In this document: piece after piece, positions 41,289 to 53,948 of the stretch
Numbering within the stretch: the stretch's first letter is position 1
Layout: each line of letters begins with the position of its first letter
Assembly (NCBI GenBank): GCA_949318235.1
Contig: OX439129.1
Coordinates: 25,291,874 to 25,355,873 of the forward strand
Source of the DNA: Ecdyonurus torrentis
Taxonomy: Eukaryota > Arthropoda > Insecta > Ephemeroptera > Heptageniidae
DNA length: 64,000 bases
Direction of reading: 5' to 3'
Translations under genes and position numbers: made by a program
Notes under the pieces: generated by a model
What the model was told of the DNA's origin: nothing
Database searches by the model: none
Seen by the model: only the letters and a program-made list of their open reading frames with translations

Positions 41289-41409
41289 GTGTAATGTCTT
41301 GTTTATAATAAGCTTTTTATATTGGAATTGTTAAGTGAGCTCCATGTTATTTTGATAAAATAATTAACAATTCCAAGTAGAAAAAGCTTCTTGTGAACAA
41401 GGCATTATA
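41289..41409. mobile_element. Short inverted-repeat element (about 120 bp)
   Basis: GTAATGTCTTGTTTATAATA, AGCTTTTTAT and TTGGAATTGTTAA on the left mirror TTAACAATTCCAAGTA, GAAAAAGCTT and GAACAAGGCATTATA on the right; loop about 30 bp. Hairpin MITE type. Confidence 0.7.
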
Positions 41410-41450
41410 ATTCCTACACGCTTTAGGAAAATATTAATATAAGTTTGTTC

Positions 41451-41705
41451 TGTAGAGTATAGTAAGGCTCCTTAACAATGATTGACTGACCAACAAAATT
41501 AGACACATTCGTTGGTTGATCTTGTTTTTTAAGCTGATAAAAGTGAGTCGCATGTTGAGCATGGAACTTTTTTTTTTGTACTTTGGTTCATTTTTATCAA
41601 GTCCAAAGTTCTAAACGAAGAAATAACAATGATCAGATGTTTTTAACAAAGGACAAATTTTAAAGCTAGCTCAAATGCGTGTAGTTTATATAACGAGCTA
41701 TAACT
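41451..41705. repeat. Interspersed repeat, copy 1 (upstream of Penelope fragment)
   Basis: Matches 53634-53948: CTTAACAATGATTG, TTAGACACATTC.TTGGTTGAT, GATAAAAGTGAGTCGCA, GTTGAGCATGGAACTTTTTT, GTTCTAAACGAAGAAATAAC and GTGTAGTTTATA. It sits directly before the (TA)n and the Penelope-like endonuclease fragment in the same orientation, so it may belong to that element or be an independent repeat. Confidence 0.7.
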
Positions 41706-41708
41706 CTA

Positions 41709-41712
<4 letters not shown>

Positions 41713-41801
<89 letters not shown>
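41713..41801. repeat. (TA)n microsatellite
   Basis: About 88 bp of TA repeat abutting the endonuclease fragment on its right. Confidence 0.95.
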
Positions 41802-41805
<4 letters not shown>

Positions 41806-42178
41806 ATTGGACATCAGGGTGAATGAACACAGGCAAAAAATAGAAAAAAGAGATACGGGATATTCAAAACTTGTAGATCATGCACTGGAGAACAGCCATC
41901 AAATTGAATGCGAAAAAACAAAGGTGATAGGAAGAGAAAGTCATTATAAAAAAAGAAAAATATTAGAAGCAATAGAAATGTCAAGAAGAAATAATGAAAC
42001 AATCAGTCAACCTAGTTTTGATTTGCCGCCTATTTGGATTCCACTTATAGATTCATGTAAAAAGACTGTACCACGTGATCGTACAGGTGAAAATGTAAAC
42101 AATAAAATAACACCTGACGAGGACGAGCCACTCCCCCCGTTGCGGAGGTCGGCGCGCCTCGTGAGCAAGAGTCAGTAA
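41802..42178 (+). pseudogene. Penelope-like element: C-terminal GIY-YIG endonuclease fragment
   Basis: The open frame begins within the (TA)n and reads out as PLDIRVNEHRQKI, YSKLVDHALENSHQIEC, a VIGRESHYKKRKILEAIEM segment and PPIWIPLID, ending TAA at 42176-42178. R..EH, the DHA.E..H.I spacing, E..Y..R...EA and the terminal W.P.. pattern match the C-terminal half of Penelope-like GIY-YIG endonucleases. The catalytic GIY..YIG start and all of the reverse transcriptase are absent, replaced by the TA array. A GC-rich tail encodes LPPLRRSARLVSKSQ. No frameshift is seen inside the fragment. Not expected to be functional alone. Confidence 0.75.
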
Positions 42179-43115
42179 GCAGAAGAAGAGTGCAGACACT
42201 GTATGTTTCTACATACGCACTCGAAAACGTTACAATTGGTGTAAATATAACATAGCTATGTATATATATTTTTAAAAAACTGTGAATTGAGTCTTTTTAT
42301 TAACTTATATATAAGTGATAATTTTTTATGGTGTTGTGTGTTATTTTTTATCGTCAAAACAAGCAGCGAGTGAAAGCCCAGGGTCTTATAGAAGGTAAGA
42401 ATACAATGAATTTTTATCATATATTTATATATATATAATGATTCATTTATATAATATTACGAATACGCTGTGAACTTTTAAATTAAATTTTTTTAATTAA
42501 TAACTTTCTTAATAAAAATACAATATAATTAGCACACCGCAAAGTAAATATATCTCAACAACGTTTTATTCAGGAAAACAATTATATTTTTACGTTGTAT
42601 TCTATTATAATAACTTATTATACTTAATTTTTATAAAGTTTAAAAATATTTTCATTGTGCTTTTAAACTTTTTTATAATTTAGGGGAGACTGTTACTTAA
42701 GCTTTTGTGGTAAAAAAGCTATTTTTAGATTTCGGCACAAGTTATTTGTATTCTGTACTGTAAATTACAAAGTGCTAACATAATACTTCAGGCACACAGG
42801 CATTCAGCTATAGGCACATGATTACAGATAAAAGTATGTTTATTTAATTTTTAAATGACTTTTGAGTTTGGGTGTAAGAAATTTTTTAAGGAAAATGACA
42901 ATGTTTTTGCTGCTTAAACATTGAGATGTTGTTCTGCGAAAAAATATTAAATAAAATTTATTTTCCTCATGCAGCAGCAAGTTCATTAAAAATTTTCAAC
43001 AAAAGAAGACTTATAAGTTTTTAGCTAAACACAACATTTATCAATAAATTTGAAAAACAATCATAACAAGGAAAACTAATCATTTTTATTGAAGATAATA
43101 AATATCGGTAATACA
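42179..43115. other. AT-rich sequence, no gene seen
   Basis: May include the untranslated tail of the Penelope-like element just after 42178, but nothing identifies its end. Confidence 0.5.
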
Positions 43116-43119
43116 TTAA

Positions 43120-43436
43120 GGGAGTAGGATACCGACCTTATATCTCAAAAATTAGAAGTGTTTGGGTCTAAATTTGGTGTCATTCTGTAGCTAAGGGTCA
43201 CACCTAGCCATGATAAAAATTTCAAGATGTTTGACAGTCCTGAAAAAAAGAAAAAAATTATTGAAATTAACATTGGACTTAAAATTTCAAAAAATCATAT
43301 AAAATTAATTTGCACGGTGACCCCCTAAAAATTTTATATATTTGAAATAGTCTCAAGCTTTAGTATCATTGTGCAAAATTTCAGATTTTTTTGACGAGAA
43401 AAGTTTGAGTCTAATGGTCGACTTCGGTACCCTACT
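43120..43436. mobile_element. TTAA-type MITE, family A copy 2
   Basis: Left TTAA at 43116-43119 and left terminus GGGAGTAGGATACCGACC. The right end (TTCGGTACCCTACT, 43423-43436) is inverted to it but the last few bases and the right TTAA are degraded. Same orientation as 40451-40784 and similar throughout. Confidence 0.8.
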
Positions 43437-43555
43437 AAACACGAATGCGATAATATAATATTTGACTATTCAAAAACTCGTTTAAAGTATGTACCTTAAA
43501 TGAGAGAGAGAGAGAGAGAAAAACGAGCTGACTTTAAATAGTCATAAAATATACT

Positions 43556-43690
43556 AGCAAGGTGCAAGGTGCAAGGTGCAAGGTGCAAGGTGCAAGGTGC
43601 AAGGTGCAAGGTGCAAGGTGCAAGGTGTAAGGTGCAAGGTGCTAGTGCAAGGTGCAAGGTGCTAGTGTAACGTGCTATTGCAAAGTGTGG
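43556..43690. repeat. Heptamer minisatellite (GGTGCAA)n
   Basis: About 10 uninterrupted copies of a 7-bp GGTGCAA unit (43558-43626), then variant units (GGTGTAA, GGTGCTAGTGCAA, CGTGCTATTGCAA) to about 43690. The only non-AT, non-dinucleotide tandem array in the window. Confidence 0.9.
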
Positions 43691-45226
43691 CTGGTGGTGT
43701 GTTTCTGGGTGTATACCTTAAATAATTACATTATAACTGAACCTTCATAACTGCAACTCTATTTATTATTATTAGCTATTTCATGGTTACTACAAACATG
43801 ACTTTTTTGAAGTTTTTTTATTGTAGCATCAACAGATAAACGATGTGGTAGGAAAAAAATACAAAAAAAAGTAAAGAATTTTTTATATATCACAGGATGG
43901 AAAGGGCTCTTCTATTATTAGTATTATTACTATTTTCTACACCATGAATTAAAAAAATATAAGAACGTAATGAAATTTTTATATTGGAAATTTTAACAGT
44001 CAGTACGTAGTTAAAAACATTTGGGTTAAATTGAGAGGTTTGTAAACGGATTTTGCCTCATACAAGCTGTTATTTATTATTATTATTAATTACAAATTGT
44101 AACCACACCAAATAACAATTTATTGTCAGCTTTAAATTTAATTTTATGTCAGAGTGAACACGCCAACAATATTGTAAATTAAAATTATTTTCGCTATCTG
44201 AAAACCAATGAATAGAAGCTGTAAAAATTAATGAACAATTGAAAATTGATATTACATCATGTTAAACAAAAAAAAAAAAAAAAAGTATACATTTTGATTA
44301 AAATTAATTTTGGGATAGTCATTATAGTAGCTACAAAATATTCATTTTTCTATTAATAAGTATTGTTATCTGTTATTTGGAAATGTACTAAAAAAATATA
44401 TATATATTATATCTAAAAAACTTTTAATTAGAGAATTTTAGTTAAAAAAACAAAAAAAAAACTTAATGAATTACTGCAGAATTTAGTTATTACATTCATT
44501 TAATTGATTTATAAAGGTTGGTTTGGGTATTAGATATTCGTAGACTCACAAATAAAATCCATGATCTACGATTCATTATATTAGTGGCAGCTGAAACAAG
44601 CAATATTAATGCTAAATGCTAAATACACTCTCATGCTAAAGTATAATATTGTATTACTTATACGGAGAAATAGATTTCATATTGCATTTTATTGAGGACT
44701 ATATTTTATTCTTTATTTGAGTTTCTGTTAGCAATATGGTATTATTACATTCCATTCATACTAGTCAAAATTGTTTAAACTTATTATTCAAATTTGCTAT
44801 AAACCAAAATAATATGTATCGGACTTCCTATAATCCGTTTCATTTCACTCTTCAATGTTTGTAAAATTACATTGTCGTATGTGAATACATTAATTTATTG
44901 TCTATTGTATAGCAGTTTTTTTTTATTTATAAATAGAAAGAAATTAACTATAGCTAAAAAAAATGTAAAAATAATTAACACTATTGAAAATTCTTTAAAA
45001 TACACACACAAACACACGTGCACAATTTCATTCACAAAAAAAAATAAAAAATAAATAAATACAAAATAATTTTTATCGAGAGAAAACATCGTGGGTGGAT
45101 TTTTTATGTATTATTGTTTTTTGAAGTATAAAAATAATATAAATGAAGCTTATTGTTTTTATAAAATACAACTTGAAATAAGAACAGTACAAAAAAAAAA
45201 TTTTTTAACAATGCACACACACATAC

Positions 45227-45229
<3 letters not shown>

Positions 45230-45308
<79 letters not shown>
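45230..45308. repeat. (TA)n microsatellite
   Basis: About 78 bp of TA repeat preceded by (CA)n. Confidence 0.95.
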
Positions 45309-45309
<1 letters not shown>

Positions 45310-45507
45310 CGGGGATGGGGGTTTATAAACAAATATCCTGTATAAATAAATGATGATTCTGTTTAGACGATCCGAGTCACAAAATATAAGCACCAACAGT
45401 TATTTGTAATCAAATCATTGCTTTTGTATTGACAACAATTATTCAGTATCATAAAAAGGAAGTATTTAGTGATTACAATTAACTTAAATTTATATAATAT
45501 ATTTATA

Positions 45508-45511
<4 letters not shown>

Positions 45512-45556
<45 letters not shown>
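45512..45556. repeat. (TA)n microsatellite
   Basis: About 44 bp of TA repeat. Confidence 0.9.
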
Positions 45557-45560
<4 letters not shown>

Positions 45561-45627
45561 CTATAATAAAACATTACGTCAAATGTACCATGAGATCTTA
45601 TATTTTTGGAAAAGTTATACAGATTTA

Positions 45628-45756
<129 letters not shown>

Positions 45757-47353
45757 TGTCACCATCAGTTTTGGTGACACAAAAGGTATATCCAAAACCG
45801 AAACAAGATACTATTTTGGCTTTTAGTAATTGATTTTTGCATTAAATACAGAAACACGAAGTTTAGTTGTCTCTTGAACTCTGAATGTATTTTCAATAAA
45901 AAAATTAATATATTTTGGTTATTATGTAAAAATAACAACTTTAAAGTGTAAGAAAAAAAATAGTGATGATATAATATACCAAATTTATAAACACAATATC
46001 GCTCTTTTGTTTTAAATATTCAAATTTATTGTATGAGAAGGATATTACATAATAGTAATATGAAAAATAATAATTATTATTAATAGTTTTACTAAACTCA
46101 AATATATATTTTGTTCAATTTTTTATAATCTTTTTATTATACACATACATCCTTTCCGACAATGTTATATGGACTTCGTATTTTAATAAAATAACGTTTT
46201 TGTAGAAATTTTGCTATGGGAAACTTCAGTATATTATTAATAATAATTTTTTTTTATGTATTTTAATATATATTATCTTTTAATAATTCCACAAGTATTT
46301 AATGTTCTACATGGTTTCTTAATTAATAACCACAGTCCATCGGACAGTCCAATGCATTTTTACTTTATATAATTAAATAAACAGTTAAAAATTGGTTTTT
46401 GGTGTTTTCATTTTATAAACATAACTTAATAAATACTTTGCTTATTTACTTTTGTTCAAAAAGTTTGTAACCAACAGCCGAGGTGAAATCTCATTATGAG
46501 TTTTGGTTTCTTCCATTTTACAAAACCAATGTTAATTACCTAAAAAGTGAACAATAATAATATGTAATAAATATCTAATACTGGGTTGGATCAAAATCAT
46601 TTTATTACTTAAATTGATTAATTTACATATTACTTTTTCCTTATGCAGTGTATGTATGTATTATATAAACTATAAAGTTTACTAGATCTATTTCACTATT
46701 GGAAGAGTTTATTGAAAATACTTATAGAAAACTGAACTATAAGAGTACAATCTCTGATTGCAGATATGCTATTGACCAGTTGATAACTTTGATTTATTAT
46801 TGACATTGACAAACATACACTTTACAAGGATTAAAGTAGGCCAAGTGCACCTCACTTTCTCAGTACAACTTCAATAAAATGCGCATTTTCTTACATCCCT
46901 ATTTACCCTATATAACTAATCACATATTAAGAAGTTGTAATTGCACTGCGTATTTCCTTCTTAAATTTTTTTATAAAAAAAGTATCCCATTCTGATTTTA
47001 AAATTTCATTGTAATTAAATTCAAGAGGTAAAATTTTTTAATAATAATAATAAAAATGACATTCACGTTTTGAAAAAGCTATATAAATTAGAATCTCTCT
47101 CTTTTATTATTGTTATTATACTTTTTTTACCATTATAAATTTTTAGTGAAAACGTTAGCGTTTTCAAATCACAGCATTAAAAAATGTAGTTCCTGCATAA
47201 TCGTATGCATAAAAACAACTTATAATTCAATTTGCATAAAAAAATCGCAATCCGAAAGCCACACAAAAGTAGCTTATAATGCACTTTGAGTCTGTCGCAT
47301 TCCAATTGAAATGAAATAAAATTAAAAATGATTAATTTACATATTACTTTTTT

Positions 47354-47356
<3 letters not shown>

Positions 47357-47441
<85 letters not shown>
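47357..47441. repeat. (TA)n microsatellite
   Basis: About 85 bp of TA repeat with one TG variant near its end. Confidence 0.95.
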
Positions 47442-48027
47442 CATTGTTTTGAAACAATGTCTTTCATACACAACTTGTTTTTAACATATTATCAGAAAAT
47501 TTTAACCACCCCAAAATTGTATTTAATGTATTTTGATATGAAGTGTATTATTTTATAAATTAATATTTTTTAATGACATTGAGCTCAAAATTTATTTACT
47601 CTCACTACTACAGTAAGTAATAAAATAAAATTTTGATTATGTTTTCAATTTTTTTTTAACTTCATTGTAACAGAATTTATAAACAAGTAGAACCTGAAAA
47701 TAATCAAATAAATTAAGCAAAAAAAAGCATACTAGAGATAATTAGATTTTAAATTGAGTGTCAAGAAGAAAAATCACCCACTATTGCATAACGAAAAATA
47801 AAAATAAAACGAGTTAATATATTTTGTAGACTACAAATTTAATATATTCAAATAATAATCAACGCTAGGTTATTAATAATTTGCTCGTGTTTAAAATTAA
47901 TGAAAGAAAACAATGAAATTTTCTTAAGCAATTAAAGAAACAAATTTATTTTAATTTGGTCTGATTTGTTTTTACTTCAATCAATAGAGTCATAAAAAAT
48001 ATATATACTGTATATTATAAAGTAGAG

Positions 48028-48297
48028 TATGGTAGAGACTCAGTTGTTGGCATGCTAACGGCTTTTTACATGTTATTTAAATGGAAATGGTCGATTTTCA
48101 GTTGTTGGCACTTAGAGAAATATTGGCTTGAGAGTATTTTTGATGGCACCATTGAGTCCAATTCTATACCCTGGGTATCCAAATTTGCAAGTCTCGAGGC
48201 TCTAGCTTTATTGGTTGAGGAGATATTAAGTTTTTTAAGTTTTCATTAACCCATCTGCCAACAATTGAGACCTGTCAACAACTGAGCCTCTACCATA
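48028..48297. mobile_element. TA-flanked MITE, 270 bp
   Basis: Terminal inverted repeats TGGTAGAG.CTCAGTTGTTG and CAACAACTGAG.CTCTACCA differ at a few positions over about 23 bp and are bordered by TA at 48028-48029 and 48296-48297. The interior also holds a second CAGTTGTTGGCA near 48100. TA duplication fits Tc1/mariner-type transposition. The small plus-strand frame at 48052-48249 has no gene-like support. Confidence 0.75.
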
Positions 48298-49187
48298 GTA
48301 TAATTATATTAAGTAGGACTCCATCAAATACATTACCTCTAAAATTTTAAAATATTTATCCTTTTAACATGTTGTTTCTCATTAATTTTTATTTTACACG
48401 AGTCCAGTATATATTTTGTACAAATCTATACCTGTAAACAATCGATAACGTTAAAAACAAAACCAATAAAACAAAGGATAACACAAACGTACTCAGTTCC
48501 GCACTAATGCAAAACTTTTATGAGGAAGCATGATTAAAATATTAATGCTTTTAATAACGATAAAATGATTAATAGTGAACATTTGTGATGATTTTGCATA
48601 AACTTTACAAAAAGGGGGAAAAAAATAATCCGGCAGAATTTTAAGCCATATCATTATTATTATTTTTCTCGTATCTGTACTCATTATTTTATAAATAATA
48701 CAAGAATAAAAAATTATTGAAATACGTGTTTTGGAAGTGAAAATATATTCTCAAAGGATATCCCGCCCCCCCTCCCCCCCCCCATATTTTATATCTAACA
48801 ATTTCTTTTTATTATTATTATTATTATTATTATTTTACTTTCATAATGTAAATTAATTTCAGCTCTGTAGTGACTTCGATATTAATTATGTTTTAATCAG
48901 AATTCACACACAAACTCATAGGTATTCAACGGCTTCAAATATTGTCCAATATTTTGTCGCGTAGGTGTAGGTAAACCATTTACATTGTAATCGTTAATGT
49001 GGCTGGCTTTGTAAAATATTAACTTAAAGACAGATTCATTGGTATAATAATAAAACAGTTGAACCCATTATAAAAAGTTTTATAAAAAGTTCAATATTCT
49101 TTTCTCTATGTAAATATTAATTTCAATCAATTTCATATTATAATATTTATTAATATAGCTGATACCAACTACTTCTGTATACAGTAT

Positions 49188-49235
<48 letters not shown>

Positions 49236-49596
49236 TTCATACAATGTGTTTTTATATTTTTAGTATACAATTTTATATAATTGAATGAAGTGTTTGATAA
49301 ATTCATATAAAAACAATGAAAAGCAAAAGCTTATAAAATGTATCGCTGATTTTTTATGTATCTGCAAAAGAAATAGATGTGATTTTTTTTTTCAATAAAA
49401 TATAGTACCTATTATTTCTTATTTAACAAAAAATTTCTTTAAAATCATGTGATGGAGAATTAAAGCCAAGTTTTATTCAGCTAAATGGATAAAATTTACA
49501 TCATATAAGATAATCTGAAATGAATAATCTGCTGTTTTATAAAAGGTGTTATTTTAAAGCTTAAAATCACAAAAGCAAATTGAATTTTTAAATTTT

Positions 49597-49640
<44 letters not shown>

Positions 49641-51035
49641 GAAAGAAATGTTTTTCTTTTATTACAATAAAATTTGCATCATAGCTGGAAGGCACATAAA
49701 TGTTATATTGCAATGAAATGGATACTTAAAGTTATATTATGTTTGTCATTTATATGTCATAACTGACATATAAACTGATGAAATACGCTGACAAATAAAT
49801 CTAGTTTCACTTGCAGCTATGAAATACTTACATGTTTGTTTTTTGTTATCTTCAATATGTTTACCAGGTAACATTTTACATTACAAACATACAAGTACTT
49901 AACTATGTTCAGTAGATATAAAATATAACAAGTCCAGATGGCTGGAAAATATAAAACTGAAATTTAATGTCAATTATAATAAAATGTCAGAAATTGTTAC
50001 TGTAAATATCAATTTTTAGTTTCTATACGTACAGTACATCAAGTGGTAGAGTAATATGATGTAAAACATTTAAATATAAAATTATATCAAAATATTGAAA
50101 TAAAAAATTCTAGTTACATTTTATAAATCTTGCATAAAATAAAATTTTATAATTCAACAACATAAGGAAATGTCCAAATTTAAACAACAAAGACAAATGA
50201 TAAGGGAAAAGATAAATAAAATATATTTAATATAATTGTTAACAGGAAAAAGGTTTCTTAAAAACTCATTTTCATTTTAGGAGAAAGAAACATCGAATAC
50301 CATCTCATGTTATGATGCATGATTTTAATATTTTATGCTTTTTCCACAAACTGTGTGTTAGTAAAGAAAGAAAAAAAGTTTGTCTTCTTTCATAACTTTG
50401 TAAACATTGTATTCTTCTTGCAGTGCGTGATCAGAAAAATGAGTTTATAAAAGAGTAAAAATGCATAAAAATAAAAACACTAAAAAAAGTAAGCAAGAAC
50501 TTTTTTTTTTTTTTTTTTTTTTGACGTAGATTTTTTACAATTTCTGTTTCTTTTAAATTGGATTCCGTAGCTCTAAGCACATAAATAATAAGAAAAAGGA
50601 GAAAATATGTAACCATATTTTACCAACATTTTATTTTATAAAGATGAAGAACATGAGATTACTGTCTTCTTTGCTTCAAATAATTTAGTATATGCATTTT
50701 TAAACCTCGTTACTTCCAATTACGTTTTTATTTTTAGTACTAGTTTTACGTAAAAATATTATGTTGAACATTTAAAAGATATTTTAAATTGCATTAATAA
50801 CCTTTTAGTGATTATATTATTATTATATAGTTTCTTTTTGTTAAAGAATTTCTGTAGCACAAATTACTTTTTTTTTTCCACAGTTATATCTTGTTTTATT
50901 AGTTTATTCAGTTAGTGCCATTTTTGAATATTAAGAATAACATTTCAGAAATTATTTTATTCTTAAAAGCCAACAATAACTTTACGTCATAATCCACATC
51001 CGCCATTCTGTGAATGTAAAATAAATTAGAAATCA
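48298..51035. other. AT-rich sequence, no gene seen
   Basis: TA arrays at 49197-49231 and 49603-49634, a C-rich run at 48765-48783 and poly-T at 50502-50522. No exon recognised. Confidence 0.55.
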
Positions 51036-51067
51036 ATGACTCCGGCCAAATCAACGTTGATTTTTAG
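51036..51067 (+). CDS. Candidate first coding exon
   Basis: ATG at 51036 opens MTPAKSTLIF and runs into AG|GTAAGTTAGG, a strong donor. The 32-nt segment is richer than its flanks. No downstream exon was located, so the evidence is only start plus donor. Confidence 0.25.
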
Positions 51068-51699
51068 GTAAGTTAGGATATTAACCGTCACTAGACAAGT
51101 TTTTGTTCAACTTATTCTATGCCTTTGAGTATAACATTTTTTATAACAAAAATAAATATTTTACGGTTTTATTTCAATTTGACCTTCAGAACTTAATTTA
51201 ATATTATAAAAGAGAGCTAGGCTAGAAGAGAAAAAACAACAAACAATACATATTTTTAACATCAAATTCTTAAAATAATTCTATTAACGTATAATCCTTA
51301 TTTTAGAGGAAAATAGCAACGTTGTGATATAAATTTGGACTTGCATAATAGTAAAAACATGTAGTCTAATTTTATATCACATTGCATGTATTGTTATGTA
51401 TCTCTATGTGTAAACGTTAATTTTACATTGAATGAGTGTAATATTATTAAAAGCTTTGTAACATATAAATGATATTAAGAGGTGTGTGATATATCGGTTT
51501 TGATAAAGTAATCGTCTTAGGGTGACTAAAGCCTGCTAATAATATTGTGCAGTGAATGTATAAAGAAATCAATCATTATAAATGTCATGTGACAATATAT
51601 AAAGTACACAGTATAAATTCTTATTACGATATTCTAGCTCTAACTTTACTATAAAAACTAAAGAGGACTCAAAACTTTTGATCATATACTATATATATA

Positions 51700-51734
<35 letters not shown>

Positions 51735-53219
51735 GGTTCGCGGAAAGCACAAAAATTGTGAAATATAACCTGTCTTATAAAATTGTCTGTACAACTTTCT
51801 ATCTTAATTAGCTTATGGTAAAAAGGAAGGGAGAAACGTTGAATTTCAATGTACTCCAAAAGTCTCACGTGGTTCTGCTAGTAAAAGTTAAAATGGGAAA
51901 ATCCATGATTTGGTATTTAGATTAGAGTGGAATCATCACACATCATCATCATGCATTGATGTAACAGCACATGCACGTAATGATGGTATGATGATATGGA
52001 AGCAACATGAAGTATTAAATATGATCAAAAATTATCATTTTATAAATATGTATTTATACGCTTATGTGATTCAAATACTTTATAACCAATGTTAATAATT
52101 TATCTGCAATTTTTTAATATAATTTTGCATTCCACTAGCATTTTTCCCCCAACTAATATTATATTTTCATAATATTTCATCTTACTGGCACATTACATCT
52201 ACATTATTTTACATTAAGGCATATTTAAGTCGTTTGTTTAAGATTGTTTCTATATAATTATTTTTATATTACAAGAAAGAATATTCTGAAGCATTTATAG
52301 TTACTTTTTAAAACTATGTACATTTAAAATAAAATATTACCTGTCAAAAACGTTATAATTAAAATGTTACTGTAGAGACTTTTCTTCTAAATTATATTTT
52401 AATATTTAACAGATGTTGTTATTTATTTTAATGTTTATAAAACTTTAATTGAAAGTTCAAACTTACAATTTTATTACTTTAGTAATAAATAAACAAAATA
52501 TATATATTCATATTATAAATTATGCGTAATGTATTTTATATTTGTTATGTTTGCATGTCAATATTATTGTAAGGTAAAAAAATACTCGTAGATTATTCTA
52601 CAGAATCATATATTGAAATTTATACTTTTATTAACATTTTATTTTAAAACATCAAAGCTATGAATATTATATTGTTTTCCGTACTATAACCGGATTGCTT
52701 ACCAGGCAAGAATTTTGAAATGCCATAAAATTTATAAAATTAATGTAATATGTAATAATTTTTTTTCTGCAAAGTAGAAAGATGAATTTGAATGAAATGC
52801 TAAAGCCAGATTTAAAAAAGATCTTGCATTTCATTACGTTTTCTTCAAGTATATACTCTGACCTACAAATAAAATGCTGTTGTAATTGAAAAAGAAAATA
52901 AGAATAATAAAAAAAAAATCTTTTCCATTTTAATATTATTTTTATGTAAATTCTGTTTAAAGAAAAGAATTTAATTTAAGATGGTTTTTATTTGCACATT
53001 GGCATAGTTTGAATTTATTTCTAGAATATTAGCTTTTAAAGACGCAGATAAATTTAAGAACCATGTTTTATAGCAAGCCTTTTGCATGTAGATATTTTTT
53101 TATTTTTTTAAGTAATATTTACGTAGTAAAAAGACGCTCATTTGAAACCGCTATATCTTAAGTTAATTGCATAACCAGTAAAAATATCGCGTTATTTTTT
53201 TTAGAATAAAAAAGAGAAG

Positions 53220-53223
<4 letters not shown>
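51068..53223. other. AT-rich sequence, no gene seen
   Basis: TA array at 51689-51733. No supported exon. Confidence 0.55.

Positions 53224-53257
<34 letters not shown>
53224..53257. repeat. (GA)n microsatellite
   Basis: About 33 bp of GA repeat next to the hAT-type element. Confidence 0.95.
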
Positions 53258-53260
<3 letters not shown>

Positions 53261-53279
53261 TCGTTTACATTCATGCACA

Positions 53280-53443
53280 CAGGGTCGGACTGGCCATAAG
53301 GGCTACGCGGCATCCCCGCCGAGGCCCCCCCAGTTTTGAGGCCCTCAAACTGGTAAAAAAGGTAAAAAAAGGAGCGTGGTTGCAAAAATGAGGCCCCTCT
53401 CGGAGGATTCCCGCCGAGGCCTTTTCACCCCAGTCCGACCCTG
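53280..53443. mobile_element. hAT-type MITE with perfect 8-bp target duplication
   Basis: 164 bp bounded by CAGGGTCGGACTGG and CCAGTCCGACCCTG (perfect 14-bp inverted ends; the right end is CCCAGTCCGACCCTG) and flanked by CATGCACA at 53272-53279 and 53444-53451. The GC-rich interior contains CCGCCGAGGCC twice. CAG-type ends with an 8-bp duplication are diagnostic of hAT transposition. The perfect duplication suggests a fairly recent insertion. Open frames here are by-products. Confidence 0.92.
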
Positions 53444-53633
53444 CATGCACAACATTAAATACAAATAATGTTTGCACAGCAGTTTACATGATATTTGTAA
53501 ATTTAAACACAAAGGAGATTGATATGTACAGAGTACGGTGGAATATATAAAACAATAGAGATAACATCAACAATATGATTATATCTCTAAATCTATATTT
53601 CATCTGTATCATAACATATTATTATAGTTTGTA

Positions 53634-53948
53634 CTGTAAAGTATAGTGAGGCTCATTAACAATGATTGGCTGCCCAAAAAATTTAGACACATTCATTGGT
53701 TGATTTTGTTTTTGAGCCGATAAAAGTGAGTCGCAAGTTGAGCATGGAACTTTTTTTTGTAAAGTTTTGTTCAATCTTATCAGATCTAAATCTTATCAGA
53801 TCTTAAAGTTCTAAACGAAGAAATAACAATGATCAACGATATATAAATGTAGTAAACAGGTGCTGAAGTCATGATCAGATGTTCTTAAGAAAGGAAATTT
53901 TTTGAAGCTGGCTCAAGAGTTGTGTGTAGTTTATAGAACGAACTTATG
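53634..53948. repeat. Interspersed repeat, copy 2
   Basis: Counterpart of 41451-41705, same orientation, with about 60 extra bases around 53835-53875 and a small internal duplication (CTTATCAGATCT). No endonuclease fragment follows here. Confidence 0.7.

Noticed and set aside
49777..49810. CTGATGA core suggestive of a hammerhead ribozyme, as found in some Penelope-like elements
   Set aside because: No paired stems I-III or GAAA partner in the right positions.
53158..53477. Two minus-strand frames of 68-75 codons
   Set aside because: They run through the hAT-type MITE and adjacent (GA)n and have no gene structure.
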